A DNA stretch of 64,000 nucleotides, taken from the NCBI RefSeq assembly GCF_013285385.1, contig NZ_CP054212.1, positions 1,798,001-1,862,000 on the forward strand. Reading direction: 5' to 3'. Of the stretch, positions 16,217 to 25,489 are shown one piece after another. This stretch comes from Paramixta manurensis (GTDB taxonomy: Bacteria > Pseudomonadota > Gammaproteobacteria > Enterobacterales > Enterobacteriaceae). A program made the position numbers and the translations under genes. The notes under the pieces were generated by a model. That model did not search any database and was not told the origin of the DNA. It saw only the letters and a list, made by a program, of their open reading frames with translations. The stretch's first letter is position 1; the number at the start of each line of letters is the position of its first letter.

Positions 16217-16876
16217 ATGTCTTTTTCTGACCTTTTGGGTTTTACATGGAATGGTGGGTTGGATAATTTATTCCATGTTAGCAATGAAGTTATTGGTTCA
16301 CTAGAATTTGATTCGATTGATAGCGAAACGCATGACTGGCAGCGTGACATAACGCAAAATCCAGTAGAAAATGGGATACCTATTGCTGATCATATTATTG
16401 AAAAGCCAAGAAGCTTGACAGTTACAGGAATGATTAGTAATTCTCCCATAACGGAAGCAGAAATATTTAGCTCGCAGTTTAATAGTGTTAACATTGAGGA
16501 ACGGGTTGCTAAAGCATTAGCAACACTTGACGACCTTTACCACGCTAAAATTTTGGTAACTATCTATACGCGGTATATGATTTATAAAGATATGGTCATT
16601 ACAAGTATTAATATTCCGCGAACTCCTGATATTGGTGACGCAATAGTATTTACCTTACAAGCAACACAACTTCGTATCGTTTCAGCACAATCTACTCAAT
16701 TACCCAAAGGCCTTGGTGTAAAGAAAGTTACGGATAGTGAAGGTAAGGCGGGTACCTCCAACAGTAATGACATAGCTACACGAAAACGAGCTGGTGGCAT
16801 GAAAAATAATGGAAAAGCATCTTCCGATAAAGGTCCCATTAAGGATGGAAGTGAAAGTAAAAAGGATTTTAGATAA
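16217..16876 (+). CDS. Baseplate protein, Dit-like
   Basis: 219 aa, beta-rich. Residues about 40-160 (EKPRSLTVTGMISNSP, later ARILVTIYTRY-type segment and INIPRTPDIGDAIVFTLQATQLRIV in outline) match the Dit-like baseplate hub family of small myoviruses. The last 50 residues are Lys/Ser-rich and probably disordered. It follows the tape measure by 2 bp, the usual place for the first hub protein. Confidence 0.7.
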   Translation: MSFSDLLGFTWNGGLDNLFHVSNEVIGSLEFDSIDSETHDWQRDITQNPVENGIPIADHIIEKPRSLTVTGMISNSPITEAEIFSSQFNSVNIEERVAKALATLDDLYHAKILVTIYTRYMIYKDMVITSINIPRTPDIGDAIVFTLQATQLRIVSAQSTQLPKGLGVKKVTDSEGKAGTSNSNDIATRKRAGGMKNNGKASSDKGPIKDGSESKKDFR

Positions 16877-16917
16877 ACCAAAGAAGAATATTTAAAAATA
16901 ACCACAGGAAGTTAAGT

Positions 16918-17259
16918 ATGATAACAGTTAATTTTCTTTCTGGTTATCCCGACCAGACAGTAGATATGGCTATAAATGAACAAACTTTCACGCTTCGGAT
17001 AAAATGGAATGAACGTTTTTCTTTCTGGTCTCTTAGTATTTATGATCGCCAGTTTACTCCTATTGTCTCGGGAATAAAGATGGTTAGAGATTATCCTCTT
17101 ACACGCCATTTGTCATTAAATGGAATTAACGGTGATTTTATTTTTATGAGAAACTTTGGTGTAAAGGAACAGGCGAGTTTTAATTCTATTGACAATGATT
17201 TTTCGCTAGTTTATCTGGCTGGAGATGAAATAGATGCCGCTATTTCTGAGAGTAGCTGA
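16918..17259 (+). CDS. Baseplate plug protein (Pam3 gp18-like)
   Basis: 113 aa, all-beta appearance (FTLRIKWNERFSFWSLSIYDR). This matches the small baseplate plug family that binds between hub and spike in compact contractile tails. An AGGAAG site precedes ATG. It overlaps the hub gene by 26 bp. The call rests on pattern and position. Confidence 0.68.
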   Translation: MITVNFLSGYPDQTVDMAINEQTFTLRIKWNERFSFWSLSIYDRQFTPIVSGIKMVRDYPLTRHLSLNGINGDFIFMRNFGVKEQASFNSIDNDFSLVYLAGDEIDAAISESS

Positions 17260-18184
17260 ATTAATCATCGCGCAAACAAACAAAAAGGCTATTAGCGTAA
17301 AAGACTTACGGCTTAATTTTAGCATTCAAAAAACATCATCTAAAACTGTAAATAAATGTACTCTAAAAGTCTATAATGCCTCGCCGGATACAATAAAAAA
17401 AATGGAAATTATAAATAATATTGTTATCCTAAAAGTCGGTTATGAACAAGATATAGGGGCTGTAACGTTATTTACCGGTACAGTTTGTCGGTCTCTGACA
17501 TATGTAGATGGCGCGGATACTATTACAGAAATAGATTTACGAGATAGTGTGATTCCCCTGAGAGATGCAAAAATATCGGTAAGCTATCCCCCTCATTACT
17601 CTGCGCTTGCTGTGTTAAAAGGGGTGGTTTCTAATTTTGGCTTGCCAGTGAAAATGTCTTTAAATGTTAATGATAAGCAATACATTTCTGGTTTTGCATA
17701 TAACGGACGTGCTCGTGATGCAATGGATAGGGTATGTGATTTTCTGGATCTTGAATGGTCTGCTCAAGATGGAGAGTTACAAATCATTCGTAAAGGTGGT
17801 GTGTATGCTGAAACGGCAGTTGTACTTTCCAAAGATACCGGCTTGATTGGTTATCCACGTCGTGAGGCGGAAACAATGACGGAAAAAAGTAATGCCCAAA
17901 CTGGTATAAAATACGAAAGTAACCGTGTTACTCACAACAGTATAAATGTTGAAGATCCAACCGCTAAAATAAAAAATCGGCAAACGCTTGATGGAGCCGG
18001 TTACCGTGTCAAGTCGTTGCTTAATCCAGCTATATACCCGGGAGCCTATGTTAAGCTTATTTCAAATAACATTCATGGTGAGTTTTTCCGTGTCGAGGAA
18101 GCTAAATATATTGGCGATACTCATGGACAAGAATGGAATGTTGAAGCACTACTGAGGTATCCGAAAGATGGCGGACAAAAGTGA
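17234..18184 (+). CDS. Baseplate hub protein (gp27/gp44-like)
   Basis: 316 aa. Tandem beta domains with a segment around 145-190 (GFAYNGRARDAMDRVCDFLDLEW) that is typical of tail-hub proteins, and a C-terminal part describing an OB-like fold ending VEALLRYPKDGG. It would form the trimeric hub that carries the spike. The stop overlaps the spike gene by 17 bp, a coupling often seen for hub and spike. Confidence 0.72.
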   Translation: MPLFLRVAELIIAQTNKKAISVKDLRLNFSIQKTSSKTVNKCTLKVYNASPDTIKKMEIINNIVILKVGYEQDIGAVTLFTGTVCRSLTYVDGADTITEIDLRDSVIPLRDAKISVSYPPHYSALAVLKGVVSNFGLPVKMSLNVNDKQYISGFAYNGRARDAMDRVCDFLDLEWSAQDGELQIIRKGGVYAETAVVLSKDTGLIGYPRREAETMTEKSNAQTGIKYESNRVTHNSINVEDPTAKIKNRQTLDGAGYRVKSLLNPAIYPGAYVKLISNNIHGEFFRVEEAKYIGDTHGQEWNVEALLRYPKDGGQK

Positions 18185-18842
18185 TTTTATTGAAGCGCTG
18201 ACTCAGGTTATCGGCGGCGAGCTTGACCAAGTCAATACCGCGATTCCATGCACGATTCTCGAGTATAACAACGGCAGAGTCACTGTTAGACCTGATGGTG
18301 AAAAACGATATCCTGATGGTGATAGTAACGCTTATCCGATCTTACACAACCAGCGGTTTGTATGGCCCAAATTTGCTAACGGTCAGGCGGGGATAAAGGG
18401 GCCGGTTACTGTTGGTGACAAGGGGCTTCTGATTGTTTGCCAGCAGTCAATTGATGACCCAGATGATTTGCGGCGTTTTGATCTTATCGATAGCTACGTA
18501 ATACCCGGTGGTGACTATGACGACTCGGTGCCAGGCAACAACGATATGCGCTTGTACTTTGGTAAAGCTTTTTTGGCTTTTGATGAAGCTGGGAAATTAC
18601 TTATTAATGCACCTGGTGGCGTTGAGGAAACCACACCCTTGCATCTTCTGAAGGGCAAGTTAACGGTTCAACAACTTTTGACTTATCAAGGGGGAATGAC
18701 GGGGACTGGCGGTAATGGTTCAGTAGCGACGATTAATGGGACAATGCAAGTTACAGGTGATGTGGTGATAAATGGAATAAAAATAAGCACTCATAAACAT
18801 GCTGGAGACAGCGGAGGAACTACGGGAGGCCCGCAAAATTAA
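18168..18842 (+). CDS. Membrane-puncturing spike (Gp138 family)
   Basis: 224 aa. The N terminus contains an OB-like Gp138 domain (about 15-115: IPCTILEYNNGRVTVRPDG, then GDKGLLIVCQQSIDD) followed by a glycine-rich repeat-like shaft and a C-terminal tip with HKHAGDSGGTTGGP, similar to metal-binding spike apices. This trimeric needle at the tube end pierces the outer membrane when the sheath contracts. Confidence 0.82.
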   Translation: MADKSDFIEALTQVIGGELDQVNTAIPCTILEYNNGRVTVRPDGEKRYPDGDSNAYPILHNQRFVWPKFANGQAGIKGPVTVGDKGLLIVCQQSIDDPDDLRRFDLIDSYVIPGGDYDDSVPGNNDMRLYFGKAFLAFDEAGKLLINAPGGVEETTPLHLLKGKLTVQQLLTYQGGMTGTGGNGSVATINGTMQVTGDVVINGIKISTHKHAGDSGGTTGGPQN

Positions 18843-18941
18843 TAATTTTATGCAACTTAATATTTCTATCAGGCGGTTTTTATTTTAATTCTAATATTAA
18901 CTGTAATTCACCATTAAGTGACTCTTTATTTATGGAGGCAT

Positions 18942-19283
18942 ATGCTCGATTTTAAATTAAAACAGGGGCAGGTTGTCTTTGAAAATGGTTTGCTCCAATA
19001 CGTCGATGGGGCAGAACGCATCAGACAACAACTTGAATTTAGATTGTCTATTTTTCGAGGTGAGTGGTTTCTTGATAGCGAATTTGGTACGCCTTATTTT
19101 CAATCTATTCTTGGAAAAAGATTAACAATAAATGGTGCTATCAGTGTTATTAAAACAGAAATTCGTGCGGTAGAAGGAATCAATGATATCAGTAATTTCC
19201 GATGGAGTTTAGATCGTGCTAATAGAAAACTTTCGGTAGAATTTGAAGCAAAAACAGATTTCGGTATCGTATCATTTCCATAA
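18942..19283 (+). CDS. Baseplate wedge protein, gp25-like (DUF2634)
   Basis: 113 aa with the gp25/W lysozyme-like fold signature: IRQQLEFRLSIFRGEWFLDSEFG near 25-50, where the RGEWFLD stretch is the family hallmark. ATG at 18942 has GGAGG; an upstream GTG frame is not needed. It initiates sheath polymerisation at the baseplate in related systems. 100 bp after the spike gene. Confidence 0.85.
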   Translation: MLDFKLKQGQVVFENGLLQYVDGAERIRQQLEFRLSIFRGEWFLDSEFGTPYFQSILGKRLTINGAISVIKTEIRAVEGINDISNFRWSLDRANRKLSVEFEAKTDFGIVSFP

Positions 19284-19339
19284 TCGATATAAACCTTACA
19301 AACCTGCTACGTGGTGGGTTTTTACGTCTGGAGAAAAGC

Positions 19340-20758
19340 GTGGCAAACACATATATCACAGATAAGGGACTTGAGAAGCCAACGCTGGTCGAATGTATTC
19401 AGCAGATTGGTGATGCAATGGAGAGCGTCGTCGGTCCGGTTAACCGGGAGGCCGACAGTACAACCGGACAATGGATTGGCATTGAAGCAGAGGCTAATGC
19501 TATACACTTCGAAGCATTAGAATACTTATGGAATTCTCGATTCCTTTCCTCTGCAGAGGGAATGGCGCTTGATGCGATTGGTTCATGGTTTGGGTTGTCA
19601 CGAATTGGCCAGACGGCTACGAAAGTAAATGCAGTTATTTACGGTAACGAATCGACGGCAGTTCCCGCTGGTTCCATTGCATCTTTCGATAACTATCAGT
19701 TCAAACTGGATGTGGATACGGTTATAAGCCGCGCTGATTTAGTTGATGGACAATTTCGCATTGATAGTGTTGCAGTAGACTCTTTTACAATTCGTATCAA
19801 TGGTGTAGATATCACCTATGTAAAAACAGATGGAGATACTACCGCAGATATTGCTGAGCGTCTGGCTGGTTTGATCAATAGTACTGAGCAATTTGATGCC
19901 AGGAATTATGGCTCATCGGTATATTTAACCAGTAAAAGTAAAATACAAGGCTATCCTGTTTCGCTCACATCGGGTATGACATGGATTAAAATTGGTTCAC
20001 CAGCGCTATTTACTTCAACGGTAAAAGGCAGTGTTTCAGTTCCGGTAGGGGGCCTTTCTATCCCAATTAGCGCAATATCCGGTTGGGTTGGTATTAATAA
20101 CTTTGTAGCCGGTTCAACCGGCTCAGATCGAGAAAGTGATACCGATTATCGTAGAAGGCTAACGAACTCCCGTAGTGCGAATAATGGCGCAGCTACCGAA
20201 TCAGCCATAAGTGCCAGAATTATTGATGAAGTACCCGGTGTTACTCTGGTTGTTGTTCTGGAAAATGACACCATGGATTTTGTTGATGATATGCCACCAA
20301 AATCAATACAATGTATTGTTGATGGCGGATTGGAGCAGCAGGTTGCGGATGCTATATGGAAATATAAAGCTGCAGGCATAGAAACCTCTGGCTCTACCTC
20401 GATCACTATTAGGGATACTCAGGGAAGATCACACTTAGTGAGTTTTTCTCGTCCAGTTAATCAATCTATTTACATCAAAATTATTGTTACTTTATTAGAT
20501 GATGAAGAAGAACTTTCTCAACCAGTAGTATCTCTGATTAAGGAAGGTGTTAAAAATTATTTTAATACTTTAGGACTGGGTGATGATGTTATCGCTCAGC
20601 GTTTATATGGGTATATCTATACTATAACAACCGGTCTCGGCAAGTTAAATATTACGGTAAGTAGTGATGGAGATGATTTCTCTGAAAACAATATTTCTAT
20701 TCCTGCTTCAGTTTATGCCACTGTTTCTGATGAAAATATAGAGGTGACAGGTGTCTGA
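19340..20758 (+). CDS. Baseplate wedge protein J (gp47/gpJ family)
   Basis: 472 aa, starting at GTG with GGAG upstream. Recognisable features are the LWNSRFLSSAEGMALDAIGSW segment near 55-85 and the SDRESDTDYRRRLTNSR motif near 255-275 that marks baseplate J proteins. It forms the outer wedge linking hub to fibres. It overlaps the next gene by 8 bp. Confidence 0.9.
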   Translation: MANTYITDKGLEKPTLVECIQQIGDAMESVVGPVNREADSTTGQWIGIEAEANAIHFEALEYLWNSRFLSSAEGMALDAIGSWFGLSRIGQTATKVNAVIYGNESTAVPAGSIASFDNYQFKLDVDTVISRADLVDGQFRIDSVAVDSFTIRINGVDITYVKTDGDTTADIAERLAGLINSTEQFDARNYGSSVYLTSKSKIQGYPVSLTSGMTWIKIGSPALFTSTVKGSVSVPVGGLSIPISAISGWVGINNFVAGSTGSDRESDTDYRRRLTNSRSANNGAATESAISARIIDEVPGVTLVVVLENDTMDFVDDMPPKSIQCIVDGGLEQQVADAIWKYKAAGIETSGSTSITIRDTQGRSHLVSFSRPVNQSIYIKIIVTLLDDEEELSQPVVSLIKEGVKNYFNTLGLGDDVIAQRLYGYIYTITTGLGKLNITVSSDGDDFSENNISIPASVYATVSDENIEVTGV

Positions 20759-21509
20759 CTGGATAATGCAAGATTTTGGAGTGGTAATTAGGAAGCGGCC
20801 AACTGATTATCTTCAGCAACATAATCAAGTCCCGCTACTCTTTGATTCTATAGGTGTACTTCATAATAATATTGAGGTGCTATCAAAATATATTTATGAA
20901 ACAGAAAGTATATATAACGCAACAGGAATCGAACTCGATAGGTTTGGCGAATATGTAAATCTCACTCGTAATGGACTTATGGATGATGATTACAGAAATG
21001 AAATATTAATAACAAGAAGGCGATTATCAACCAGTGGTACACCTTACGACGTATATTATAATACTGGTGTGCTAACCAATTCTCAGGATATGGTGATCAC
21101 AGAAAGGTTATATTCCTCATTTAATTTGCATGTTTATGACGATGTTGAAATTCCATTTAAAATAGATTCATTAGTAGATGCTGCTTCTGCAGCAGGGGTC
21201 TCTGTTAATGTAACTTTTTCTCGTGGAACTACATCTTTTTTCCTGGCTGGCATTGAACGTTATAAACAAATCCTCGGCGTAAATACAAATTACGCATTGG
21301 GTGTTAGTAGTTCGAATCTTCTGGGCGTAACGACTGAGAGAGGGTTGGGCTTATCCAATCTGGTTGGAATGAACATTACACCACTCTTATTAGGAGTGGG
21401 TGGTAAAGTGCTTGGTGCAGACGGTAAAGCTATTGGATTAAATAAATATAAGCCGATCGCATCTACTGATAATAACGTTACATATCTGGTAGGTACTTAT
21501 GACAATTAA
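20751..21509 (+). CDS. Baseplate/wedge protein (DUF2612)
   Basis: 252 aa. The early YIYETESIYNATGIELDRFGEYVNLTRNG pattern (residues about 43-75 in outline) fits DUF2612, the gpI-like wedge partner of baseplate J. The C terminus has a run of glycine-leucine rich, near-repetitive segments (LGVNTNYALGVSS, LLGVTTERGLG, LGVGGKVLG) that may form a fibre-docking rod. Sits between J and the small fibre-linked gene, as in related tails. Confidence 0.75.
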   Translation: MSDWIMQDFGVVIRKRPTDYLQQHNQVPLLFDSIGVLHNNIEVLSKYIYETESIYNATGIELDRFGEYVNLTRNGLMDDDYRNEILITRRRLSTSGTPYDVYYNTGVLTNSQDMVITERLYSSFNLHVYDDVEIPFKIDSLVDAASAAGVSVNVTFSRGTTSFFLAGIERYKQILGVNTNYALGVSSSNLLGVTTERGLGLSNLVGMNITPLLLGVGGKVLGADGKAIGLNKYKPIASTDNNVTYLVGTYDN

Positions 21510-21714
21510 CTCTTTTGCAGAAAATGATGTGCAATATTCTGACTTGCAAACTAATAAAGCTGAGATACCACAAGAAATTATAAAAAATGGCTTCAAGCCG
21601 CCGATTAAAATGCCTGACGGAAGTGTACAGTTAGGTGATCCATTACCAGCCCAATACCTTAATTTTTTGCTTAATGAAATTTTTGTTCGGCTATCTGACT
21701 TGGAGAATAAATAA
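21499..21714 (+). CDS. Small tail protein, 71 aa
   Basis: Begins inside the end of the DUF2612 gene and touches the next gene (TAATG at 21712-21716). No family recognised; the sequence GFKPPIKMPDGSVQLGDPLPAQYLNFLLNEIF resembles short N-terminal fibre-attachment segments in outline. It may help join the receptor-binding protein to the baseplate. Tight overlaps on both sides support a real gene. Confidence 0.6.
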   Translation: MTINSFAENDVQYSDLQTNKAEIPQEIIKNGFKPPIKMPDGSVQLGDPLPAQYLNFLLNEIFVRLSDLENK

Positions 21715-22424
21715 TGTCTGATATGAGTAATTTTGAGGTCACTTTTTTGACAGATTTACCTGCACTTGCAACACCCAAAGCAAGTGATTTAATGTTGGTG
21801 AATTCTGATGGCGATGATAAAAGCCTAACCTTGGATAAGCTCTCTGCCCTGATGGTAAATGCACTCTATCCAGTAGGGATTGTTGCTTTTTTCGCTCAAA
21901 ATAAAAACCCAAATACCCTTTTCCCTGGCACTACGTGGCAATATTTACCTGAGCAGAAATCTATTCGTATTGGCGCGAAGTCTGGTAGTGATGTTATGAC
22001 AGCATCCGGAGCTGATACAGTTACACTTGCTGCTGGGAATTTACCTGCACATACGCACACTGTTTCTGGAAGTACGAGTGCATTTGATTATGCTACCAAA
22101 GCGACGACTGCTTTTGATTATGGTACTAAAACTACCAATACTACGGGTAATCATACGCATACTATTCCAGGCAATGTCCTAACGCAAGATCAAAACCAGA
22201 ATCATGTGTCTGGCGGTTCTACAGGTTTCTGGACAGCGAATAAGGCTACTGCCGCAGCTGGAAATCATGCTCATACCGTTGTGATTGGTTCACATACACA
22301 CAACGTTGCAATTGGTTCTCACACTCATAGTTTTTCCGGCACAACATCTTCCGTTGGTAATGGTGCAGCGCTAAATGTAACCAACGCTTTGATAAAACTA
22401 ATGGGCTGGTACAGAACAGCTTAA
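21714..22424 (+). CDS. Short fibre/receptor-binding protein with HxH repeats
   Basis: 236 aa. The middle (ALYPVGIVAFFAQNKNPNTLFPGTTW) matches the Gp10/gp12-like C-terminal collar domain of phage fibres. The C-terminal half has repeated HTH/HAH pairs (HTHTV, HTHTI, HAHTV, HTHNV, HTHSF) that in T4-type fibre tips coordinate iron along the trimer axis. It probably forms a trimeric baseplate spike or short fibre. 57 bp upstream of the long fibre gene. Confidence 0.78.
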   Translation: MSDMSNFEVTFLTDLPALATPKASDLMLVNSDGDDKSLTLDKLSALMVNALYPVGIVAFFAQNKNPNTLFPGTTWQYLPEQKSIRIGAKSGSDVMTASGADTVTLAAGNLPAHTHTVSGSTSAFDYATKATTAFDYGTKTTNTTGNHTHTIPGNVLTQDQNQNHVSGGSTGFWTANKATAAAGNHAHTVVIGSHTHNVAIGSHTHSFSGTTSSVGNGAALNVTNALIKLMGWYRTA

Positions 22425-22481
22425 TAACCTCTTTATTTTAATCAACCAGATAGTCTGTACTCTTCGTTTCAGAGGTTAATA

Positions 22482-24686
22482 ATGGCCGAGAAAACTCTTA
22501 TTTCGGGGATCTATCGTGATCCCTTTGATGTACCTTTACCTGACGTCAAGATTATTATTTTTAGTCAAATAAATACTCAGGATACTTTTCGTCAAGTTAG
22601 CGTGCGCCAGGTGACCGCTAGTGACGGGAGTTATGCTTTTTCTCTTCTCCCGGGAGCCTATACTGTAGAAGTCGTTTACCCACAAGGTAAACATGAGAAA
22701 TTAGGGAGTTTTATCCTAGATACCGGTAGCCCATCAGGCTCGCTAAATGATTATTTACTTTATGGTGAAAATGTCCTGGCCGATCCGATTGTTTATAATG
22801 ACATCCGGAAAATTCATGGGAGCGTAAAGAAGTTTGCCAGCGAAGTTTCTCTTGAGGTTGAAACTACCGGGAACGCTGCATTGCAAGCGGCTAAGGATGC
22901 CGTGTTATCCAGCCAGGCAGCAACTTTAGCTGAAAAACATGCGGTTGAAGCCAGCTCGGCCGCTGTTGAAGCTCATGTATCGTCGACCTTAGCGCAATCG
23001 TCGCTAACTGATACGAAGATGGCACGAGATGAAGCTGTTAATGCCCGCGATGCTGCGAATATCGCAGTCGTATCGGCAGGAATAATGCCTGATATTGCAA
23101 CCGGACTGACTAAAACCCAAAATGGTCAGAGTTTTTCTGTTGCCCAAGGCGTTGGTGCTGATTCTGCGGTGGTGACATACATTAACGATAAGGGTACAGG
23201 GCGTGAAACGTCGCGCATCGCTGGTACTGCCTTGGTGGAAGCAACAAAAGCCATAGCCGTTGGAATTGAACAACGTACCCAAGGATTGCAGACACAGATA
23301 AAAAGCACTAATCCGATCGAGTTCGTTGATAAAAAAGGATTTTTGGCCTTCGCAATCGCAGATGATGGAAAGGCAAAAACACCCGGCGGCCTACAAACGT
23401 CGAGTGTTGATGCTGAGCAATTAAATGCCAACATGGCCGTATTATCTGCATTAAAAACGGATCGGGTAAATATTGGCGTTAGCCAAATCATTAAACCGTT
23501 TGGCAACTGGTTAACAACCGAAGAAGATAAAAGCGGTAACGTAATCTTCGGGACGAGACTGGATGGGACTAAAATTTATCTCGGCCAGCCACTACATAAT
23601 CGTGCCGGCTTATTAAATAATGATTTCTTTTTCATCGGTGACAGTATTACTGCTTTTACTGAGACCACCAGCGGTGCATATAACGATATTAACCGTAACG
23701 AAAAACCGTGTGTATGTGACCAGGGATGGCCCCAATGGAGTGAAGCACTGAGTGATGGCGTAATTAAGGTCGCGGGTATATCAGCAACCGGAGGTTACCG
23801 AGCCGATCAAATTCTGGTGACGCATGTCCCTCGGGCCATTGCCGCGAGTCCCGCTTTCTGTGTTGTATTGGCTGGGCGTAATAATATTGTCCAGAATATA
23901 AACTACGATAAAACAACCAGCGATCTTACGGCAATTTATCGCAGATTACGCCAAGCCGGGATTGTGCCAGTATGCTGTTCAATGTCCGCGCAAAGTGGCA
24001 ATAGCCCGGAGCAGGATAGTTTACGGTATCAGGTAAATGAATTTATTCGTGCATACGCCGATCATTATCATTTGCCATTTGTTGATATGCATGAAGCAAC
24101 TACGGATCCACTTAGCGGTGAGTGGTATTCCAGCTTAAATTATGATGCCAGCCACCCGACTGGAGTAGGGGCCAAACTAATGGGACAGCGTTTGGTTGAT
24201 GCTATGCGTGTCTGGGTTAAGCCTGTTACTGCGAGGATGGCTGTAAATCACACAGATCCATTAAGTAGTAATAATTACGTAACCGATCCTTTATTTCTCA
24301 ATAATGCTCCCGACTGGATTACCGATATTGCCGGAACATCAACCTTTACTTCTGACCCTGCTGTAAAAGGTAATATTTGGCGGTTAGTAGGTGGTAAAAG
24401 TCATATTACGCTTGACGTAAAATCTGGCGGACGTTACGGCTTTGGCTTCCGCTGGAAGACGGACAATGGGCAATCGAATAATTTTTACGCGATTGCAGGT
24501 AATGATCCGGCTGGTACGGAGTACCTTGCCGGGATTAAGCGCTGGAAAACAGCCTCTGATGGCTTTGGATATTTTTACCGGGAATTTGTTGTGTCTGACA
24601 GTAATACTCAGGTAACGCTTATTTTTGATGCCAGCGATATGTCCGTGGCACAGTTGGGCGTATTAAAAATTACGGAGATAAATTAA
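22482..24686 (+). CDS. Tail fibre/tailspike with SGNH esterase domain
   Basis: 734 aa. Residues 1-90 resemble the lambda Stf-type fibre N terminus that docks to the baseplate (VRQVTASDGSYAFSLLPGAY). Residues 110-210 are alanine-rich and coiled-coil-like. An SGNH/GDSL hydrolase follows: nucleophile Ser388 in GDSIT, block with GRNN near 465, and the Asp555/His558 pair in DASHPTG. The last 130 residues look like a beta-sandwich. Such domains remove acetyl or other ester groups from surface polysaccharide, so this is the likely determinant of target specificity. Confidence 0.82.
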   Translation: MAEKTLISGIYRDPFDVPLPDVKIIIFSQINTQDTFRQVSVRQVTASDGSYAFSLLPGAYTVEVVYPQGKHEKLGSFILDTGSPSGSLNDYLLYGENVLADPIVYNDIRKIHGSVKKFASEVSLEVETTGNAALQAAKDAVLSSQAATLAEKHAVEASSAAVEAHVSSTLAQSSLTDTKMARDEAVNARDAANIAVVSAGIMPDIATGLTKTQNGQSFSVAQGVGADSAVVTYINDKGTGRETSRIAGTALVEATKAIAVGIEQRTQGLQTQIKSTNPIEFVDKKGFLAFAIADDGKAKTPGGLQTSSVDAEQLNANMAVLSALKTDRVNIGVSQIIKPFGNWLTTEEDKSGNVIFGTRLDGTKIYLGQPLHNRAGLLNNDFFFIGDSITAFTETTSGAYNDINRNEKPCVCDQGWPQWSEALSDGVIKVAGISATGGYRADQILVTHVPRAIAASPAFCVVLAGRNNIVQNINYDKTTSDLTAIYRRLRQAGIVPVCCSMSAQSGNSPEQDSLRYQVNEFIRAYADHYHLPFVDMHEATTDPLSGEWYSSLNYDASHPTGVGAKLMGQRLVDAMRVWVKPVTARMAVNHTDPLSSNNYVTDPLFLNNAPDWITDIAGTSTFTSDPAVKGNIWRLVGGKSHITLDVKSGGRYGFGFRWKTDNGQSNNFYAIAGNDPAGTEYLAGIKRWKTASDGFGYFYREFVVSDSNTQVTLIFDASDMSVAQLGVLKITEIN

Positions 24687-25382
24687 ATGCGGATTTTACT
24701 TGATGCGGATTTTTCTAATCCTGACCTTCCATTAGTCGATCCATTCTTTGCGCTCAATACGCCTGATTTAGTAGCCGGATATGCAATGCTCGATCACAAA
24801 GATTTCTCCGGTAACGGCAACGATTTTAGCTGGAATGGAACGTTCTCAGCGCAGGGCGCTGTTTTGACGAATGATACAGATCATATTATGACGCTACCGT
24901 TTGCTGATACACAGAATATGACAGTTGTTTTCTGTTGGAGTCTGGCCGCTGGAACAACAAATATCAACACTCATATTTACGGTAATTTGAGGCCAGCTAA
25001 TGATCCAAGAAATGGTATAGCACATCGTGCTACCGGGACAAACGTAACATGTGTGGCGGGCGGTAATCCTACCTCGTCATTAACTGCTACGTCGCTTGGT
25101 GCGTGGACATTACAAGCTCATAGGTATAGTGCGTCTAAAATAGAGCGTGTTAGCCGCTCATTAAATGTGGTAACGGCAAATGTGAGTAGCCGAGTGCAAG
25201 GAACGGCTCCCTTCTATGTGAACGGATCGCCAACTGAATCTGACGTGCAATATAAATCGGGCACTGCTGGTACGATTGGCATGCTGCTTTTTTATGATAC
25301 GTTTCTGGATAACGAGACATTAACTTCACGTTTCGCCACTATTGCGGACATTATGCAATCACGTGGTGTGCTCCTTCCTTAA
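24687..25382 (+). CDS. LamG-like fibre-associated protein
   Basis: 231 aa, last gene of the cluster, starting immediately after the fibre stop codon. Segments such as FSGNGNDFSWNGTFSAQGA and a late GTIGMLLFYDTFLDNETLTSRFATIADIM stretch are typical of concanavalin/LamG-type sugar-binding sandwiches in phage fibres. It may be a separate binding subunit or assist the esterase fibre. No fibre-assembly chaperone of the Tfa type follows. Confidence 0.6.
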   Translation: MRILLDADFSNPDLPLVDPFFALNTPDLVAGYAMLDHKDFSGNGNDFSWNGTFSAQGAVLTNDTDHIMTLPFADTQNMTVVFCWSLAAGTTNINTHIYGNLRPANDPRNGIAHRATGTNVTCVAGGNPTSSLTATSLGAWTLQAHRYSASKIERVSRSLNVVTANVSSRVQGTAPFYVNGSPTESDVQYKSGTAGTIGMLLFYDTFLDNETLTSRFATIADIMQSRGVLLP

Positions 25383-25457
25383 GAACATTCATTAGCTATA
25401 AACGGTTAGTTAATATCTTGTGGATGATTCAATGCCGTATAGCTTTTTGACATAAAA

Positions 25458-25489
25458 AAACGCGTAACGGATATTTCCGTTACGCGTTT
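25458..25489. terminator. Bidirectional terminator between tail cluster and PQQ dehydrogenase
   Basis: Perfect 14-bp stem with a 4-base loop (stem arms 25458-25471 and 25476-25489), with an A tract on the left and T residues on the right, so it can end both the tail operon and the converging dehydrogenase transcript. Confidence 0.93.

Larger units (their letters stand above)
6524..25382. other. Tailocin: headless contractile phage-tail cluster
   Basis: Regulators, an antiterminator, lysis genes and a full set of contractile tail, baseplate and fibre genes lie between leuZ and a PQQ dehydrogenase gene. All open frames in the interval were read. None encodes an integrase, replication protein, terminase, portal, head protease, scaffold or capsid. 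All tail genes are open and in tight order, which argues for selection to keep a working tail rather than a decaying prophage. No att-like repeat of the tRNA end was found. The alternative is a prophage that has recently lost its head module. Confidence 0.85.

Noticed and set aside
19284..19339. Weak hairpin AAACC...GGGTTT inside the tail operon
   Set aside because: Short imperfect stem; would interrupt an operon that reads on, so not called a terminator.
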